From Trematomus loennbergii (lineage: Eukaryota > Chordata > Actinopteri > Perciformes > Nototheniidae), in NCBI GenBank assembly GCA_012861695.1, contig JAAOOA010000535.1, positions 164,001 to 228,000 of the forward strand: a stretch of DNA of 64,000 nucleotides. Reading direction: 5' to 3'. The notes beneath the pieces were generated by a model. The model was not told the origin of the DNA. It saw only the letters and a program-made list of their open reading frames with translations, and did no database searches. Positions within the stretch are counted from its first letter, which is position 1. Each line of letters starts with the position of its first letter. Position numbers and translations under genes: made by a program. Positions 9,915 to 21,444 of the stretch are shown one piece after another.

Positions 9915-10155
9915 GGTAGCCCCCACCCCCCTCAGCCCACCCCCCCTCCCCCTCACATACAGGTGTTACATCCTCTCAGGTAGCCCCCCACCCCGCTCAG
10001 CCCCCACCCCTCTCAACCCACCCCCTCCTTACAGCTCAGCCCCCACCCCTCTCAACCCACCCCCTCCTTACAGCAGGTTTCACATCCTCCCTGTCGCCCC
10101 CCATCCCCTCCTCAGCCCCCACCCCTCTCAACCCCCTCCTCCTCCCCCCTCCTGT
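9915..10155. repeat. C-rich subterminal minisatellite
   Basis: Imperfect repeats of CAGCCCCCACCCCTCTCAAC with CACCCCCTCC spacers and two copies of an AGGTGTTACATCCTC box. The right arm carries the G-rich complement at 21445-21660 with a different number of units. Confidence 0.85.
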
Positions 10156-10746
10156 CCAGGTCGGCATGTTCGTTACAGTTTAAATCTTCAGGGGCAGAAT
10201 TAAAAAGTGCCGGTTAAAGGTCTTATATGTTATTTAATGAGCTTTGAAACAAACTGATATGATTCGATATTAAACCAACTAGTTATATTAGATTAATTAA
10301 CTATTCAAAAACGTGTACAGTAATTTACAATAACACGGGAATAATAAACGGACTGCTCTCCCCCCTCCTGACAACACGTCAGTATCATGCAGCTCGCGGG
10401 TCCAATAATGAGTGACTCGACAGTAAAACTAAAACATATCTATAAATAGTTTAGGTAGTTTGAGAGGTAATTAAAATAGCTACGTGTGATATCTACGAGT
10501 GTGTTTTGTTCCGCTCACCACATGCAGAGATGCACGTCGAATAGTCCGCAGCACCGGATCTCCCCCCGTCAGCAACAGCGGGTTCCCCCCTCAGATTAGA
10601 CTGTACTAGCGTTTATGTCCATGCGCAATCAGCCCATACAGGACATCTTTTGTCTGTCACACACTATTCTTGTATGTCACATAAGTGGTGCAGCTGATGC
10701 TGTATTGCGCTAAAGGGGATATCATTCTGGCCGGAGAGATTTTCCT

Positions 10747-10748
<2 letters not shown>
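10156..10748. other. Left arm, non-coding stretch
   Basis: AT-rich sequence with no open frame worth calling and no recognised motif. It is well conserved in the right arm (20870-21440). Confidence 0.6.
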
Positions 10749-10823
<75 letters not shown>

Positions 10824-10824
10824 A

Positions 10825-10877
<53 letters not shown>
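10749..10877. repeat. (CA)n microsatellite in left arm
   Basis: About 128 bp of CA dinucleotides with two CACACC interruptions. The matching tract in the right arm (about 20681-20850) is longer and has a different interruption pattern, which shows that the arms have evolved apart. Confidence 0.97.
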
Positions 10878-10879
<2 letters not shown>

Positions 10880-12370
10880 GAGAAGCCACGAGGTCTGACT
10901 CATTGAAAGTCTCTCTGAAGAGGTTAACAATAGTTTAAAGATCTTAATGACCCTGGGGTATTTTGGTTTTTTCTTTATGTTTAATTACATCACCCATTAT
11001 TAAAATAATCCTTATATGAAGTTATATGAGGCGGGGTGGGGGTAATATTAGAAATAGCTGCAGGTATGGAGAAAAAGAGAAGAGTCTCCCCCTACCACCC
11101 CTCCCTTCCCCCTGCCTGTCACCTCCTGATCTTGCTATCAGCCGTTAATTCTCATTCACTAAGTCACCTAAAACTTTATTGAAATGGGTTTTCTTTAGAG
11201 TTGTTTTCAGTGAGACAATGCAGTTTCTGATCATTTTAAGTTTTCAAGTTTCAAGGCTTTATGGCATATGCCCATCAGCTACAGTGTAGATATGTCAATG
11301 AAAAAACATAGGTCACAGGCTCCTCCAACAGTGCACATAAAACAGATAAAATACTGCAATAGAATGTTTTTGATATGACAGATTTGTGCGTAATTCTCTC
11401 ACAAAGGAACTGTAAGATACACGTTTATGTATGGAAAACTTTATAACTTGGTAAAATATTCATTCATTTGTAACGAATTGAGTTTTCTTCAAGAATCAAA
11501 CTCTAATGGAGAGTTTGTGATTTTAACACTGTTTCGATGAAACAATGCAGTTTTGATAACTTGACTTGACTAACATTACTTTTTTAAATATATGTTTTTA
11601 GATGCTTTACTTTTGATTTCTTTCATGTTATTTTAACACAACATTACTTTTTCATATTTTTCAACATACTGTGATATTTTGTTTTTTTCTCTCCATTATA
11701 TTTTTGAATATACAGTGATTTTTATCAAAATACAACATGCAACTAATACATTATACAATATTACGACTTTTTGCGATATTTTCAACACAATATACTTGTA
11801 CCTTTTTCTGTGTAGGGCTTCAGGATATTTGGCATGTCATGCATAAAAACCGGTGTCATCTTTCCTGAAACTGACGTGCTGTCCGTTTTACAAACAAGTT
11901 ATCTTTCTGCTTCTTCACCCTCTGAATTTTCCTCCCCCGTCCCTCTTCCTTCAACCATCACAACAACAATTAAGTCAGATCTGTGAAATTAAACACCTCT
12001 TCCCAAAGCGTGACTTCCCTATAGGGCCTAACCCGACTGGCCAAATATACTAACATGCAGAACATATGGTATGTTTGAAAAAAGACTAACCATCTATCCA
12101 GTTTCAAGCTGTCTTTAAGATGTGACATTGCGCTCTGACTTTTTCCCGTAAAATCGTGACAAACTATTACTTATTAAATTTGACCTCATGCTGCTTGGTT
12201 GAAAATGATAGATGAAAAATAACTTTTTAAAAAGAGTCAAACAGCGAGGGACATTATACGGGTGAAAGAAACTCTCATTTTCTACAGATGACTCCCCCCA
12301 CCCAACGCAATAAGTCCCACCCCTCACCAGATCATTTAAAGCTAAGGACCCCCTAAGACAACCGTTGAAA
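10878..12370. other. Left arm, non-coding region with dispersed repeats
   Basis: No convincing gene. Three things are visible. A box CTGTCACCTCCTGAT...CACTAAGTCACCTAAAAC (11117-11180) recurs upstream and downstream of the ORF in the second Polinton-like fragment (27270-27310, 27807-27870). A fish dispersed repeat lies at 11250-11345 (GTCACAGGCTCCTCCAACAG) and recurs in the foldback element near 36395. Segments at 11400-11530 match the degenerate repeats of 13786-14340. The 66-codon frame at 11853-12053 is not maintained in the other arm. Confidence 0.6.
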
Positions 12371-12377
12371 ACTAGCC

Positions 12378-12704
12378 ATGGATCTGAGAAAAACCAAGTC
12401 TGATGTAGCCTACCCTTATTATCACCAGGATAACGGATATGGGCTTAATGACTGGATGTTACAAAGTAAGGGAGAGGATGTTCCCGAAGAAGAGCTTCCC
12501 TCTATATCATATCCGTGTAAGGTCTTTAGGACAAAAGAGGACTATGATAAAATGACATATGAAGAATACCTTTCTTTAAAAGATGGTATTATAGATAACC
12601 TTTATAGAAACAATATATCTCATACTACTCGCCAAGATCGCAAACGACAATTAGCAGAAAAGAAAAGCAAAAGTAAAGAAAACCGAAGAAAAAGAAAAAG
12701 CTAA
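12378..12704 (+). CDS. Unrecognised viral-type ORF, 108 codons
   Basis: Starts in a good context (GCCATGG). The product is acidic and tyrosine-rich in its first 85 residues (VAYPYYHQDNGYGLNDWM, KTKEDYDKMTYEEYLSLKDG-like) and ends in a basic Lys/Arg tail. A single TAA at 12702-12704 separates it from the next ORF in the same frame, so the two may be one gene of 366 codons with a nonsense mutation, or a stop-restart pair (TAAATG). The right-arm copy (18857-19179) is frameshifted. I recognise no family. A CATTTAAAGC box about 40 bp upstream could serve as a TATA-like element. Confidence 0.5.
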   Translation: MDLRKTKSDVAYPYYHQDNGYGLNDWMLQSKGEDVPEEELPSISYPCKVFRTKEDYDKMTYEEYLSLKDGIIDNLYRNNISHTTRQDRKRQLAEKKSKSKENRRKRKS

Positions 12705-13478
12705 ATGAAAAGGAGAAGAAAAATGAAAAGCAAACGCAGATTGCGAATGAAAAGAAAAGGGACAATAGGACGGAAAAAGACAAAAAGAAGGAAGGTGAAA
12801 AGAAAAAGGAACAAAGTGAAGAAATTTCAACTAACTATAGAGGATGCTGATAGTGTTGTAGAGCCATTACCGGATCATAATAATCTTATAGATCATCTAC
12901 CGCTAACCGACTGCTGCGAATGTGTTGAACAAATACCAAAAGCAATGGCAGAGCTTTGCTTCAATATAATGAGAGAAAAAGCACGATACTATGGAATTGC
13001 CCAAATTGGCGACAGTGCCAGAACATGTATTAAAAGACTGTTGGAGGATCTCTATTCTAGTATTGGTTGTCATTACAGCGAAGGATATGCCAAAACGTGT
13101 GATGACATAGACAAAGCTTTTGAAGACAATTATATGGTACCCGTCCTTACAGCTAAACAAATCCTATGCCAGGTATTCAACAGACCACAAGAAGCACAAG
13201 AAGCCCCAGAAAGGATTACATTCAGAGCTAATAATGGTGAAACCGAAGAAGAAGCAAAGCAGATTATAATCGTTGCGGGTGAAAGGATAGAGAATTTGCA
13301 AGTGATGTTAATGCACTTATCTGATATAAAAAATGCATTCATTTACTTCCAAGAGACCCCTAAACATCTACTTGGGCAATGTGAATTGAACGATAAACCG
13401 ATCACTGTAAATGAAACGCGGAGAGAAGCAGCAGTGCAAATCGTTAAGTCTATTACCTTGTATGCACTACGACATTAA
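12705..13478 (+). CDS. Unrecognised viral-type protein, 257 codons
   Basis: The first 40 residues are almost only Lys, Arg and Met, from AAAAG-rich DNA. A well-mixed globular sequence follows, with ten cysteines (DCCECVEQIPKAMAELCFNI, KTCDDIDKAFEDNYMVPVL) and helical stretches; it ends VQIVKSITLYALRH. The right-arm copy (18086-18856) keeps the frame with one fewer Glu and few substitutions, so it was a real coding unit when the arms formed. No family is recognised; a structural or DNA-binding protein of the virus-like element would fit the basic tail. The basic N-terminus may not be native, given the stop just before. Confidence 0.6.
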   Translation: MKRRRKMKSKRRLRMKRKGTIGRKKTKRRKVKRKRNKVKKFQLTIEDADSVVEPLPDHNNLIDHLPLTDCCECVEQIPKAMAELCFNIMREKARYYGIAQIGDSARTCIKRLLEDLYSSIGCHYSEGYAKTCDDIDKAFEDNYMVPVLTAKQILCQVFNRPQEAQEAPERITFRANNGETEEEAKQIIIVAGERIENLQVMLMHLSDIKNAFIYFQETPKHLLGQCELNDKPITVNETRREAAVQIVKSITLYALRH

Positions 13479-13647
13479 CTTGGTCAAATGTAATATGTCT
13501 TTCTGAAAATGTGGCGAATGGTGTGTTTTTCAATTAAGCAACCATAACAAATGAAAATGTGTTTTATTTTTGCTTTCATATATAGTAATAGTATTAACTC
13601 CTTTGACTAGACTGTACTAAAATAAGACGTTTCACTGTTAAATAAAA

Positions 13648-13785
13648 ATGGAAGTAGAAAATCGAGATAATGATGAGGTTCGTTATGTATCCAGTAACTA
13701 TGAACAGCAGTTGAAAATGTTATTTAACCCTTTAACTCTAATAGACAAATCTAAAATAGCCTCTAGCTTATCTATAAGTTTGTGA
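13648..13785 (+). CDS. Small ORF, 45 codons, conserved in both arms
   Basis: Starts MEVENRDNDEVRYVSSNYEQ and ends in ASSLSISL. It is open in the right arm too (17778-17915, one Val to Ala change). Its start context AAATAAAAATGG is the same as that of the ORF at 14560. It may be the N-terminal stub of a longer gene, because degenerate repeats begin right after the stop. No family recognised. Confidence 0.4.
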   Translation: MEVENRDNDEVRYVSSNYEQQLKMLFNPLTLIDKSKIASSLSISL

Positions 13786-14545
13786 TTTTAACACTTATTC
13801 ACTGACACAAGGCAGATTTTGGCTTTTTTCTCATGTCAAGATACTTTTTGACACACTTTGAGGTATGCAAAACTTTTAAAAACACTTGTACAGTTAAATA
13901 ATGTAGGTTTTCTCTGATATTTTAGTTATTTTCAGCTACCAAGATACTTTGTTGATACACTTTAATGTAGGAACATTTGGCAACTGGTAGAATGTCAATT
14001 ATTTTGTAATAAAATGTAATTTCTTAAAGACTGTGACTCTAAAAGGGGAAGTTTTATTTTTTCTCCCGTTGTCTTTCACTTACTTTTTGGATACAGTTTT
14101 ATGTATGACAACTTTACAACTGGTAGAAAGTTAAGTACTTTTCTGAACAGATTTTCTTTAAGACTGTGACTCTTAAAGGTAAGACAATCCAGTTTTATGG
14201 AACTAACTTAAATTATTTTTTAGTTTTTTCTCCTACAAAGATACTTATAGTTACACTTTAATGGATGCAAAACTTTATAACTTGGTAAAATATTCATTAT
14301 TTTGTAATGAATTGAGTTTTTTTTTTGTTTTTGTTTTTCAACATACTATTGTACACAATGACTTTTATATATATATATTTTTTTTCAGACAAACTATACT
14401 TTTGACTTTTTCCGTAAAATCGTGACAAACTATTACTTATTCTTACATTTGACCTCTTGCTGCTTGGTTGGAAATGATAGATGAAAAAGCTAAAGCTTAA
14501 AGAACTTTTCTAAAAAAAATTTTTTCGATACTTTGACTTTTCTTT
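13786..14545. repeat. Degenerate ~133-bp tandem repeats
   Basis: Units share TGTGACTCT(T)AAA, a T-rich block, TACACTTTAATG and ACTTTACAACTGGTAGAA, with TGTGACTCT at 14032 and 14165. A related unit occurs at 11400-11530. There is no open frame. The right arm carries the same units inverted (17030-17775). They may be a regulatory or structural spacer of the element. Confidence 0.75.
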
Positions 14546-14559
14546 AAACTAAAATAAAA

Positions 14560-15024
14560 ATGGGTAACTACTATGGAAAACAATCTGTATATATTTATCA
14601 GAATGCAGTCAATACCTGTTTAATAAGTGTGTTGTTGATGACGATTGAAAACAGAATGAGTAGTGATCCCCGTGTAAACAGAACGGCTGAAGTTTGTAAA
14701 CTAGAAGACATTTTGGATATCGTTCATTCTGGCAGTACTATTCCGGGTCATTGGGAAACGATTGTAAACGAAACATTTAAAGTGGTACTGGAATCTTCAT
14801 TTTCCGAAACATTCTGTAACATTACCGAAGAAATGAAACAAACACCAAAAGTGTATCATGTGCTCGCATTGTATGCTCTGTTTGTAGATGTAATGCATCT
14901 TTGTGTCAAAAACAGCATACACATGAATACTTTGGCCGAAGTGCAAACACTCCATTATAATATTTCCCTTCATCTGGGGGATTCTGTGCTGGAGAAGATC
15001 CTGGGGATGTTGCAATCAGTATAA
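14560..15024 (+). CDS. Unrecognised alpha-helical protein, 154 codons, possible N-myristoylation
   Basis: Complete frame beginning MGNYYGKQ, which fits the N-myristoylation pattern (Gly2, Gly6), in the start context AAATAAAAATGGG. The rest is predicted by eye to be mostly helical, with a central GHWETIVNETFKVVLESS segment and a hydrophobic KVYHVLALYALFVDVMHLC segment. Size, helicity and the W...F pattern recall the small anti-apoptotic (Bcl-2-like) proteins some adintoviruses and adenoviruses encode, but this is only a guess. The right-arm copy (16526-16990) has a Glu to stop change in the middle, so only this copy is intact. Confidence 0.55.
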   Translation: MGNYYGKQSVYIYQNAVNTCLISVLLMTIENRMSSDPRVNRTAEVCKLEDILDIVHSGSTIPGHWETIVNETFKVVLESSFSETFCNITEEMKQTPKVYHVLALYALFVDVMHLCVKNSIHMNTLAEVQTLHYNISLHLGDSVLEKILGMLQSV

Positions 15025-15297
15025 ATGTATTATTGATTCCTATGGGGTGAAAACAATAAATTGTAAATATGAAATTCTGTAAATAAAAAAAGTGTTTTTT
15101 ACATTTAAAAAAACTGTTGTCTTCAAATCATAGTATATTATTTCCTACATATCATTTAAAAAAAAGAGTCACAGTGTAGAATGTCCAAACATTTAATTTA
15201 AAAGTACTAGTATAGTATGTTAAAAGTATCTTGAAAAAAGTCCAAGTATAGTATGTAGTTAAGAAATATATTATCGTTTTGTCTGCAATGTCAGTAT
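15025..15297. other. Inner end of left arm
   Basis: AT-rich 3' flank with an AATAAA at about 15053 after the 154-codon ORF. It contains GTATAGTATGT-type short repeats. It ends where identity with the right arm stops (TCAGTAT at 15291-15297). Confidence 0.6.
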
Positions 15298-15548
15298 AGG
15301 ATCTCTAATAATATTAAAAAAAATAAATAAAAAAAAAAAAAATGAGAGAAAGTCATAGTATAGTTTGACAAAAAGATCCTGAAAAAGTCATGACATTGTG
15401 TGTTGAAATGGTTTTGAATAAACACATCAGTATTTTAAAAAGTAAAATTGTATCAAGTGCATCAGACAACTCAAATTACTCCATTTGAACCATATTATAA
15501 ATAAGTAAAGAATGGTCATAGTATATAGCAGGGCTGTTTAATAGTTTT
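15298..15548. other. Centre of the palindrome, AT-rich unique part
   Basis: Single-copy AT-rich sequence with an A-run, not repeated in the arms. No ORF. Confidence 0.6.
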
Positions 15549-16026
15549 CTGTGTGTCAGTGTTTCAGTGTTTCAGTGTTTCAGTGTTTTTGTGTTTCAGT
15601 GTTTCAGTGTTTTGTGTCAGTGTTTCAGTGTTTTTTGTGTTTTGTGTGTCAGTGTTTCAGTGTTTTTGTGTTTTCAGTGTTTCAGTGTTTTTAGTGGTTT
15701 CAGTGTTTCAATGTTTCAGTGTTTGTGTTTTGTGTTTCAGTGTTTTGTGTTTTGTGTTTCAGTGTTTCAGTGTTTAGTGTTTTCAGTGTTTTGTGTTTTT
15801 GTGTGTGTCAGTGTGTCAGTGTTTCAGTGTTTCAGTGTTTTGTGCTTCTGTGTTTCAGTGCTTCAGTGTTTTGTGTGTCAGTGTTTCAGTGTTTCAGTGT
15901 TTTGTGCTTCTGTGTTTTTGTGTTCAGTGTTTTGTGTGTCAGTGTTTCAGTGTTTTATGCTTCTGTGTTTTGTGTGTCTGTGTTTCAGTGTTTCAGTGTT
16001 TTTGTGTGTCAGTGTGTCAGTGTTTA
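15549..16026. repeat. AGTGTTTC octamer microsatellite, about 480 bp
   Basis: Nearly pure array of AGTGTTTC with TTTTGTGT and GTGTGTC variants. Several plus-strand frames stay open through it (Cys-Phe-Ser-Val-rich) but only because the unit lacks stops. Confidence 0.95.
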
Positions 16027-16081
16027 CAGCCTTTCTTTGCTCTGATCAATCCCCAGGGATCCTCCCCTGGAAGGAATATAG

Positions 16082-16279
16082 CAGGATGAGAGAAAAACAT
16101 TTAAAAAAAGTATCTTAGAAGTGGCTATAACATTTGATGCAATTCTAAAAGATAGTCAGATTCCTAAAAAGTTACAAACGGATGCTGGAAAAGAATTATT
16201 TAACAAGATTTTTGAAGCCTTGCTGAAGAAACAAAAAATTCTTTTCCAGCATACTGACATTGCAGACAAAACGATATAA
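16082..16279 (+). pseudogene. Integrase core fragment (Polinton-type, DDE/rve)
   Basis: An open frame without a start reads SILEVAITFDAILKDSQIPK, then KLQTDAGKELFNK, then FEALLKKQKI. The TDxGxE segment (Asp codon 16181-16183) with the following FNK...LLKK pattern is the second catalytic Asp region of retroviral-type integrases, in the form used by Mavericks/Polintons. The first Asp and final Glu regions are absent. The frame crosses into the right arm at 16251 and stops at 16277, so the arm junction truncated the gene. This is the main protein evidence for the identity of the whole element. Confidence 0.7.
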
Positions 16280-16525
16280 TATATTTCTTAACTACATACT
16301 ATACTTGGACTTTTTTCAAGATACTTTTAACATACTATACTAGTACTTTTAAATTAAATGTTTGGACATTCTACACTGTGACTCTTTTTTTAAAATGATA
16401 TGTAGGAAATACTATACTATGATTTGAAGACAACAGTTTTTTTAAATGTAAAAAACACTTTTTTTATTTACAGAATTTCATATTTACAATTTATTGTTTT
16501 CACCCCATAGGAATCAATAATACAT

Positions 16526-16990
16526 TTATACTGATTGCAACATCCCCAGGATCTTCTCCAGCACAGAATCCCCCAGATGAAGGGAAATATTATAATGGAG
16601 TGTTTGCACTTCGGCCAAAGTATTCATGTGTATGCTGTTTTTGACACAAAGATGCATTACATCTACAAACAGAGCATACAATGCGAGCACATGATACACT
16701 TTTGGTGTTTGTTTCATTTCTTCGGTAATGTTACAGAATGTTTCGGAAAATGAAGATTCCAGTACCACTTTAAATGTTTAGTTTATAATCGTTTCCCAAT
16801 GACCCGGAATAGTACTGCCAGAATGAACGATATCCAAAATGTCTTCTAGTTTACAAACTTCAGCCGTTCTGTTTACACGGGGATCACTACTCATTCTGTT
16901 TTCAATCGTCATCAACAACACACTTATTAAGCAGGTATTGACTGCATTCTGATAAATATATACAGATTGTTTTCCATAGTAGTTACCCAT
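16526..16990 (-). pseudogene. Right-arm copy of the 154-codon ORF, with a premature stop
   Basis: Identical in layout to 14560-15024, but a GAA codon is TAA after HWETI.N, leaving frames of 70 (16778-16990) and 80 (16526-16768) codons. The rest of the sequence is nearly identical to the left copy. Confidence 0.85.
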
Positions 16991-17029
16991 TTTTATTTTA
17001 GTTTAAAGAAAAGTCAAAGTATCGAAAAA

Positions 17030-17775
17030 AAATTTGTTTAGAAAAGTTCTTTAAGCTTTGTAGCTTTTTCATCTATCATTTCCAACCAAGCAGCAAGAGG
17101 TCAAATGTAAGAATAAGTAATAGTTTGTCACGATTTTACGGAAAAAGTCAAAAGTATAGTTTGTCTGAAAAAAAAAATATATATATATATATGGAAAAGT
17201 CATTGTGTACAATAGTATGTTGAAAAACAAAAACAAAAAAGAAAACTCAATTCATTACAAAATAATGAATATTTTACCAAGTTATAAAGTTTTGCATCCA
17301 TTAAAGTGTAACTATAAGTATCTTTGTAGGAGAAAAAACTAAAAAATAATTTAAGTTAGTTCTATAAAACTGGATTGTCTTACCTTTAAGAGTCACAGTC
17401 TTAAAGAAAATCTGTTCAGAAAAAGTACTTAACTTTCTACCAGTTGTAAAGTTGTCATACATAAAACTGTATCCAAAAAGTAAGTGAAAGACAACGGGAG
17501 AAAAAATAAAACTTCCCCTTTTAGAGTCACAGTCTTTAAGAAATTACATTTTATTACAAAATAATTGACATTCTACCAGTTGCCAAATGTTCCTACATTA
17601 AAGTGTATCAACAAAGTATCTTGGTAGCTGAAAATAACTAAAATATCAGAGAAAACCTACATTATTTAACTGTACAAGTGTTTTTAAAAGTTTTGCATAC
17701 CTCAAAGTGTGTCAAAAAGTATCTTGACATGAGAAAAAAGCCAAAATCTGCCTTGTGTCAGTGAATAAGTGTTAA
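17030..17775. repeat. Degenerate ~133-bp repeats, right-arm copy
   Basis: Inverse of 13786-14545, with short T/A-run and TA-repeat length differences near 17170. No gene. Confidence 0.75.
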
Positions 17776-17777
17776 AA

Positions 17778-17915
17778 TCACAAACTTATAGATAAGCTAG
17801 AGGCTATTTTAGATTTGTCTATTAGAGTTAAAGGGTTAAATAACATTTTCAACTGCTGTTCATAGTTACTGGATACATAACGAGCCTCATCATTATCTCG
17901 ATTTTCTACTTCCAT
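17778..17915 (-). CDS. Small ORF, 45 codons, right-arm copy
   Basis: Same start context and length as 13648-13785; one Val to Ala difference seen. The retained frame in both arms is mild support that it is or was coding. Confidence 0.4.
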   Translation of the reverse strand: MEVENRDNDEARYVSSNYEQQLKMLFNPLTLIDKSKIASSLSISL

Positions 17916-18085
17916 TTTTATTTAACAGTGAAACGTCTTATTTTAGTACAGTCTAGTCAGAGGAGTTAATACTATTACTATATATGAAAGCAAAAATAAA
18001 AACACATTTTCATTTGTTATGGTTGCTTAATTGAAAAACACACCATTCGCCACATTTTCAGAAAGACATATTACATTTGACCAAG

Positions 18086-18856
18086 TTAATGTCGTAGTGC
18101 ATACAAGGTAATAGACTTAACGATTTGCACTGCTGCTTCTCTCCGCGTTTCATTTACAGTGATCGGTTTATCGTTCAATTCACATTGCCCAAGTAGATGT
18201 TTAGGGGTCTCTTGGAAGTAAATGAATGCATTTTTTATATCAGATAAGTGCATTAACATCACTTGCAAATTCTCTATCCTTTCACCCGCAACGATTATAA
18301 TCTGCTTTGCTTCTTCGGTTTCACCATTATTAGCTCTGAATGTAATCCTTTCTGGGGCTTCTTGTGCTTCTTGTGGTCTGTTGAATACCTGGCATAGGAT
18401 TTGTTTAGCTGTAAGGACGGGTACCATATAATTGTCTTCAAAAGCTTTGTCTATGTCATCACACGTTTTGGCATATCCTTCGCTGTAATGACAACCAATA
18501 CTAGAATAGAGATCCTCCAACAGTCTTTTAATACATGTTCTGGCACTGTCGCCAATTTGGGCAATTCCATAGTATCGTGCTTTTTCTCTCATTATATTGA
18601 AGCAAAGCTCTGCCATTGCTTTTGGTATTTGTTCAACACATTCGCAGCAGTCGGTTAGCGGTAGATGATCTATAAGATTATTATGATCCGGTAATGGCTC
18701 TACAACACTATCAGCATCCTCTATAGTTAGTTGAAATTTCTTCACTTTGTTCCTTTTTCTTTTCACCTTCCTTCTTTTTGTCTTTTTCCGTCCTATTGTC
18801 CCTTTTCTTTTCATTCGCATTCTGCGTTTGCTTTTCATTTTTCTTCTCCTTTTCAT
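18086..18856 (-). CDS. Unrecognised viral-type protein, 256 codons, right-arm copy
   Basis: Counterpart of 12705-13478. Seen differences are a Leu to Met in the basic tail and loss of one Glu in the ETEEEAKQ stretch. In this arm the sequence before the start lacks the TAA of the left arm but has a 1 bp deletion, so the upstream ORF is not in frame here either. Confidence 0.6.
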   Translation of the reverse strand: MKRRRKMKSKRRMRMKRKGTIGRKKTKRRKVKRKRNKVKKFQLTIEDADSVVEPLPDHNNLIDHLPLTDCCECVEQIPKAMAELCFNIMREKARYYGIAQIGDSARTCIKRLLEDLYSSIGCHYSEGYAKTCDDIDKAFEDNYMVPVLTAKQILCQVFNRPQEAQEAPERITFRANNGETEEAKQIIIVAGERIENLQVMLMHLSDIKNAFIYFQETPKHLLGQCELNDKPITVNETRREAAVQIVKSITLYALRH

Positions 18857-19179
18857 TTTGCTTTTCTTTTTCTTCGGTTTTCTTTACTTTTGCTTTTCTT
18901 TTCTGCTAATTGTCGTTTGCGATCTTGGCGAGTTGTATGAGATATATTGTTTCTATAAAGGTTATCTATAATACCATCTTTTAAAGAAATATTCTTCATA
19001 TGTCATTTTATCATAGTCCTCTTTTGTCCTAAAGACCTTACATGATATGATATAGAGGAAGCTCTTCTTCGGGAACATCCTCTCCCTTACTTTGTAACAT
19101 CCAGTCATTAAGCCCATATCCGTTATCCTGGTGATAATAAGGGTAGGCTACATCAGACTTGGTTTTTCTCAGATCCATG
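18857..19179 (-). pseudogene. Right-arm copy of the 108-codon ORF, frameshifted
   Basis: Starts at the same ATG (near 19179) and matches through the EEELPSISY region. Then a small change near 19040 (CCGTG replaced by ATG) shifts the frame to an early stop. Further indels occur near 18980. Confidence 0.75.
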
Positions 19180-20850
<1,671 letters not shown>

Positions 20851-21444
20851 AGGAAAATCTCTCCGGCCAGAATGATATCCCCTTTAGCGCAATACAGCAT
20901 CAGCTGCACCACTTATGTGACATACAAGAATAGTGTGTGACAGACAAAAGATGTCCTGTATGGGCTGATTGCGCATGGACATAAACGCTAGTACAGTCTA
21001 ATCTGAGGGGGGAACCCGCTGTTGCTGACGGGGGGAGATCCGGTGCTGCGGACTATTCGACGTGCATCTCTGCATGTGGTGAGCGGAACAAAACACACTC
21101 GTAGATATCACACGTAGCTATTTTAATTACCTCTCAAACTACCTAAACTATTTATAGATATGTTTTAGTTTTACTGTCGAGTCACTCATTATTGGACCCG
21201 CGAGCTGCATGATACTGACGTGTTGTCAGGAGGGGGGAGAGCAGTCCGTTTATTATTCCCGTGTTATTGTAAATTACTGTACACGTTTTTGAATAGTTAA
21301 TTAATCTACTATAACTAGTTGGTTTAATATCGAATCATATCAGTTTGTTTCAAAGCTCATTAAATAACATATAAGACCTTTAACCGGCACTTTTCTAATT
21401 CTGCCCTGAAGATTTAAACTGTAACGAACATGCCGACCGGACAG

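Larger units (their letters stand above)
9770..15297 (+). repeat. Left inverted arm of the Polinton-like element
   Basis: Matches the reverse complement of 16251-21820 over its whole length. Differences are single-base changes, small indels and microsatellite length changes. Contents from the end inwards: octamer-like motifs, C-rich repeats, (CA)n, a non-coding region with dispersed repeats, ORFs at 12378-12704, 12705-13478 and 13648-13785, degenerate repeats, and an ORF at 14560-15024. This arm has the better-preserved reading frames. Confidence 0.95.

Noticed and set aside
10657..10930. Cys-Val or His-Thr ORFs at (CA)n tracts (also 20629-20940, 61721-61973)
   Set aside because: Dinucleotide repeats without stops; no gene.
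15553..16118. Cys-Phe-Ser-Val-rich ORFs up to 183 codons
   Set aside because: Products of the AGTGTTTC array in three frames; only the short integrase frame after it has real similarity.
15200..16350. Palindrome as assembly or sequencing artefact
   Set aside because: Considered seriously, but the arms differ by substitutions, indels and microsatellite length, the centre is asymmetric, and a single perfect target duplication flanks the whole.
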